Source: JAIXWP01 sp965247015 (GTDB taxonomy: Bacteria; Bacteroidota; Bacteroidia; Flavobacteriales_D; Sanyastnellaceae). Taken from it: 64,000 bases of DNA. Made by a program: the position numbers and the translations under genes. Shown here piece by piece: positions 61,017 to 64,000 of the stretch (within the stretch, counting starts at the first letter, position 1; each line of letters opens with the position of its first letter). The notes below the pieces were generated by a model. The model had not been told where the DNA came from and searched no databases. It saw nothing but the letters and a program-made list of their open reading frames with translations. The stretch spans positions 372,001 to 436,000 of the forward strand of contig CBDFGG010000004.1 in the NCBI GenBank assembly GCA_965247015.1, given 5' to 3'.

Positions 61017-62045
61017 ATGATCAAAGTCTACTTCTATATCGCCTTTGCAGCTTGTGCCTTTATCGCGTGCGATACTGCTACCACTAGCAATGCACAAGCT
61101 GAACAACCTACTCAAGCGTTGGACTCTACGCTGATGCGCATCAACGCTAAGATTGAAGCGGAGCCTAATAACTACGCGCACTACTTAGAGCGTGCTACCT
61201 ACTATGGTACTCTTCAAAATTATGTGGATGCCATGAAAGATATCGAACGTGCGATCATCGCAGACAGCACTCATAGCGAGATATATCTTCTCAAAGGAGA
61301 CATGCATTTCAAAATGCTCAACGAAAAAGAAGCATACAAAGAATACGAACACTGTCTCGCTTTCGATGCCAACAACACCGACTGCCTTCTGAAAAAAGCG
61401 GCTATTGATATTCTTCTAAAAAATTATAGTCTGGCTATTAATCATATCAACTCGGCACTAAAAATTAACGAAACACTCCCTTACGCATATTATCTGAAAG
61501 GCCGATTGTATAAGGAAACGGGAGATACTACGCTAGCATGCAGCTCTTATCAAACGGCTATCGAAGTAGACCCAACTTACTATGATGCCTATATCGAAGC
61601 AGGTCTTTTATTTCATCGTCAAAAACACAATCTCGCTAAAGAATATTACAACTCTGCAATCGAACTCAGACCGCGCACTGTAGAGCCTTGGTATAACCTT
61701 GCCATGTTTTATCAAGAGACAGGTTCAAAATACAAGCAAAACTATCAATTGGCATTTGCGGCGTATGATACTATCTCAGCAATCGACCCAACCTTTGCTA
61801 CTGCATACTTCAATAAAGGTTTTATACATCTTGAATTCCTGCAACAGTATGATTCAGCTGCGGTAGAGTTTTCTAAAGCCATTGAAAAACTCCCAAATTA
61901 TTATCAAGCTTATTACAATCGTGGACTGTGCTACGAGAGTATGAATAAGATCAAAGATGCAGAGAATGACTACCGTCAAGCACTACGCATTCAGCCAACA
62001 TATACCGAGGCAGCGAAATCGCTTAGCAGAGTTTTAGGAGAATAA
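61017..62045 (+). CDS. TPR-repeat lipoprotein
   Basis: 342 residues from ATG 61017 (MIKVYFYIAFAACAFIACDT); an in-frame TTG at 60990 overlaps the terminator and was rejected. Lipobox Cys18 (FIAC). The mature protein has about eight tetratricopeptide repeats, for example YLERATYYGTLQNYVDAMKD, YAYYLKGRLYKETGDTTLAC and YYNRGLCYESMNKIKDAEND. Probably an outer-membrane or periplasmic scaffold; partner unknown. It ends one base before the convergent NHL gene's stop. Confidence 0.85.
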   Translation: MIKVYFYIAFAACAFIACDTATTSNAQAEQPTQALDSTLMRINAKIEAEPNNYAHYLERATYYGTLQNYVDAMKDIERAIIADSTHSEIYLLKGDMHFKMLNEKEAYKEYEHCLAFDANNTDCLLKKAAIDILLKNYSLAINHINSALKINETLPYAYYLKGRLYKETGDTTLACSSYQTAIEVDPTYYDAYIEAGLLFHRQKHNLAKEYYNSAIELRPRTVEPWYNLAMFYQETGSKYKQNYQLAFAAYDTISAIDPTFATAYFNKGFIHLEFLQQYDSAAVEFSKAIEKLPNYYQAYYNRGLCYESMNKIKDAENDYRQALRIQPTYTEAAKSLSRVLGE

Positions 62046-63905
62046 TTACGGTAATAAATGTGGCTGGAAGCTCAACTCATGTGTTGTGCCTTCACCTGGA
62101 ATGACTGTATAGGATAGATTAAATACAGCCTTCTTGATAATGACTAAATCTGGATTAGCCAAATTGCGTAAGGTCCAGTAAAGTTCTACTTGAGCAAACT
62201 CAGGTGAAAGATCAGTTGGAATGACTAACTCGCAGCCCTTATCATTGAATTTTTCCATTTCCCAAGTAATGCCTGATGGTTCTTCTGCATTCAACTCGTT
62301 GCGACCTTCTGGTAAGAATTCCCAACCCGTGATATCCCAAGATATTTTAACGGTATTCGCTCCCTCTCCAAATATTTCTGATTCGAAGAAAATTGGTTCG
62401 CCTACATTGAGTGCATCACCTGAAATCATATAATCGAATGCATATTGCGGCACGATGCTATATGTTGCGCCTTTCGCTGTAGAAACCTCGCGCAGCGCGT
62501 GATTCCCGAAGTCGCAAACCATTAAGTTTCCACCATTCAATTCCATATTTACCGGCTGATTGAATGAAACTAACTTTCCTTCTTTTGCATTTGCGTAGCC
62601 TTTTTCGTTTGTTCCAGCTAGCAATTCCAGTTTACCTTTCTTTGAAAGAAAAATAGAATTTTGTCTACCCATTAAAAGAAAGAGTTCGCCCTTGCGCTCT
62701 TCTGCTGCTGTTACTTTTTCATTCCAATTCGCAGAACTAAATACGACCTCAGGGTTGAGTTTATCTCCCTCATATTTTAATTTAAATACAGCTCCTCCAC
62801 TCGTGCAGAAAAGAAAACCGTCGTGTCCTTTTGACAATTTGGTAGGAACGCCTGCTCCTTTCAATTTACCTTCAACTATGGCGTTCGATTTTAATTTTCC
62901 TGATGCAATATCTACCTCGATAAGCTGCGCTGGGCTTGCCATTAGAACAAATAACGAAGAGCCGCGTACCTCAACATCCACGGGATATCCAAGAGGAGAA
63001 TTGACGCCATTTAATTCTGAAATAAAATCTTTTGAATTGCTACCATTTCCAAGAAACGTATACACTAATTCCGATTTAAAATCAGCTACTTTTATTTTAG
63101 CCGCCACTTGATCAACAAAAAATAATTGCTCAGAAATGGGATCATAGCTCAATCCCGATACATACTGCAATCGACCTCCTCGCAAATTACCATCCTTGTC
63201 ACCAGCATCCGGTCCACCAACGAAATCGAGCAATTTGCCTTCGTTGCTATATCGTGCAATACGGTGTTGGCTATTTTCCGCAACATAAATTTCTCCATTG
63301 GACGGATTCACTGTTACAGCAGAAGGATGCTCCAATAATGGGTCTGCGTAGTGCTTAGGATCAACGGCATTTTTCATTTGCCAAGCCGTGAATTGTGCTA
63401 GGTATTCTTTGCGCTGAAGCTTTTCCTGTAGTAAAGAAATAAGAGATGCTATCGTTCCAGACTCTGGAGTAAATAATGTTGGCTCAAGTGATTTTTCATA
63501 GATGAAAAGCTTGCTTGTAAAAGCTTCTCCGTCTTGAATAAAAGGATAAAAGTCTGCAGTTGCACCAAAGGGGTGATTGATGGCATTTGCTTGAACATAG
63601 GCCGTCAATTCACTCAATGCAAAGGGGTGCTCGAGATCGCCTTTCACCAATGACACCAATTGTATCTGAGGATATTTTTTTGAAATAACCTCTAATTGCT
63701 TCATGTGATAGAAGTCCACAGGGTTGGCCATGTCCCAAATTAAAGTGACCAAAAGTTTATCCTTGAAAGTGATGGGGTTGAGTTGAAACTCCGAATTAAC
63801 CCAGTATGTATCTTTTGAGAAATTAGAAAATTCCGATTGAGAAAACGATCGTAAACCAAGGACCAAAGCCGCTAAGAGCAGCGTCAACTTCAAGTGCTTT
63901 TTCAT
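62046..63905 (-). CDS. Secreted NHLRC2-like protein: degenerate thioredoxin fold plus NHL propeller
   Basis: 619 residues. Signal peptide (LKLTLLLAALVLGLRSFSQ). Residues about 30-170 look like a thioredoxin-like domain (LVTLIWDMANPVDFYHMKQL, then VISKKYPQIQLVSLV), but the usual CxxC is absent: WDMANPVDF at 57-65 replaces it. Residues about 185-480 form an NHL beta-propeller with blades such as SAVTVNPSNGEIYVAENSQH, GLSYDPISEQLFFVDQ and GNLMVCDFGNHALREVS. A C-terminal beta-sandwich follows (about 500-619; TVKISWDITGWEFLPEG). The thioredoxin-propeller-sandwich order matches NHLRC2. Likely a secreted binding protein without redox activity. Confidence 0.8.
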   Translation of the reverse strand: MKKHLKLTLLLAALVLGLRSFSQSEFSNFSKDTYWVNSEFQLNPITFKDKLLVTLIWDMANPVDFYHMKQLEVISKKYPQIQLVSLVKGDLEHPFALSELTAYVQANAINHPFGATADFYPFIQDGEAFTSKLFIYEKSLEPTLFTPESGTIASLISLLQEKLQRKEYLAQFTAWQMKNAVDPKHYADPLLEHPSAVTVNPSNGEIYVAENSQHRIARYSNEGKLLDFVGGPDAGDKDGNLRGGRLQYVSGLSYDPISEQLFFVDQVAAKIKVADFKSELVYTFLGNGSNSKDFISELNGVNSPLGYPVDVEVRGSSLFVLMASPAQLIEVDIASGKLKSNAIVEGKLKGAGVPTKLSKGHDGFLFCTSGGAVFKLKYEGDKLNPEVVFSSANWNEKVTAAEERKGELFLLMGRQNSIFLSKKGKLELLAGTNEKGYANAKEGKLVSFNQPVNMELNGGNLMVCDFGNHALREVSTAKGATYSIVPQYAFDYMISGDALNVGEPIFFESEIFGEGANTVKISWDITGWEFLPEGRNELNAEEPSGITWEMEKFNDKGCELVIPTDLSPEFAQVELYWTLRNLANPDLVIIKKAVFNLSYTVIPGEGTTHELSFQPHLLP

Positions 63906-63934
63906 AAAAATAAAATCAGTGTACTAAGATATAC

Positions 63935-63966
63935 AAAAAAAGGGCCTTCATTTCTGAAGGCCCTTT
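63935..63966 (-). terminator. Minus-strand terminator for the next gene at the right edge
   Basis: Stem AAAGGGCCTTCA / TGAAGGCCCTTT (63939-63950 and 63955-63966) with a four-base loop; the A-run 63935-63941 reads as a T-run on the minus strand. It follows the partial gene ending at 63987 and precedes the NHL gene on the same strand. Confidence 0.8.
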
Positions 63967-63986
63967 CGAAACTATCCGAGGATAAA

Positions 63987-64000
63987 TTATTTCACTTTAT
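63987..64000 (-). CDS. Last codons of a gene that begins beyond the window
   Basis: On the minus strand the final 14 bases read ...AAA GTG AAA TAA, ending Lys-Val-Lys-stop at 63987, with a strong minus-strand terminator 20 bases downstream. A basic ending of this kind is common in T9SS type A sorting domains, but four codons cannot prove it. The frame is an assumption supported only by the terminator. Confidence 0.3.

Overview
The window looks like chromosomal DNA of a member of the Bacteroidota, probably Flavobacteriales or a close relative. The evidence is three proteins with the type B C-terminal sorting domain of the type IX secretion system (T9SS), choice-of-anchor L and B surface proteins, GSCFA, DUF2279, DUF4476 and DUF5916 families, bacillithiol synthesis (bshC), RNase Y next to zapA, and Bacteroidota-type -7 promoter boxes (TAnnTTTG) before many genes. 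Genes are packed on both strands. No gap without a gene exceeds 300 bases; the longest are about 165-175 bases and are described under their promoters or operators. I see no rRNA, tRNA, CRISPR array, insertion sequence or prophage gene.

Layout. 1-4760 (minus): a surface-sugar operon with a Gfo/Idh/MocA oxidoreductase, hexapeptide acyltransferase, DegT aminotransferase, FemAB-like acyltransferase, polyprenyl-type glycosyltransferase and the start of an epimerase. 4866-6447 (plus): a CarH-like MerR regulator and an ECF sigma factor, separated by two matched palindromes. 6444-13732: a methyltransferase, then two large paralogous choice-of-anchor L T9SS proteins. 13735-19486: HEAT-repeat protein, small secreted protein, GSCFA, heptosyltransferase-like GT9, dapD, ruvX, bshC. 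19535-22789 (minus): an ECF sigma / one-helix membrane protein / outer-membrane protein / T9SS protein unit. 22826-31414: DUF5916 protein, TonB-dependent receptor, ABC exporter subunit, and a choice-of-anchor B protein ending in a dockerin-like EF-hand pair. 31476-34766: TIGR01777 oxidoreductase, DNA photolyase, CoA transferase. 34750-39007: lytic transglycosylase, rfbC, Wza-like export lipoprotein, CoA-binding protein, GNAT, mltG. 39010-43281: two hybrid histidine kinases, one with a degenerate ATPase domain. 43336-50275: DUF2279, histone H1-like protein, nuclease/phosphatase, peptide-binding lipoprotein, ACMSD, M23 peptidase. 50450-52688: coiled-coil protein, zapA, rny. 52756-55603: C2-like lipoprotein, flippase, DUF4476. 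55650-64000: serC-serA-DUF1015-PLPBP-membrane protein, recA, TPR lipoprotein, an NHLRC2-like protein, and the last codons of another gene.

The genes mostly serve envelope construction (sugar nucleotides, flippase, Wza, lytic transglycosylases, M23), surface display by T9SS, and core metabolism (lysine, serine, bacillithiol, recombination). The most promising regulatory system is the MerR/ECF pair: the regulator keeps the W-x9-E-H signature of B12-dependent photoreceptors, and the sigma gene sits behind two TTGTTTAAT-N14/15-ATTAAACAA palindromes whose centres are about five helical turns apart. A photolyase operon elsewhere in the window is a possible target. Many genes start within a few bases of a -7 box, which suggests leaderless mRNAs. 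Function names rest on recognised sequence motifs only; no database search was possible.
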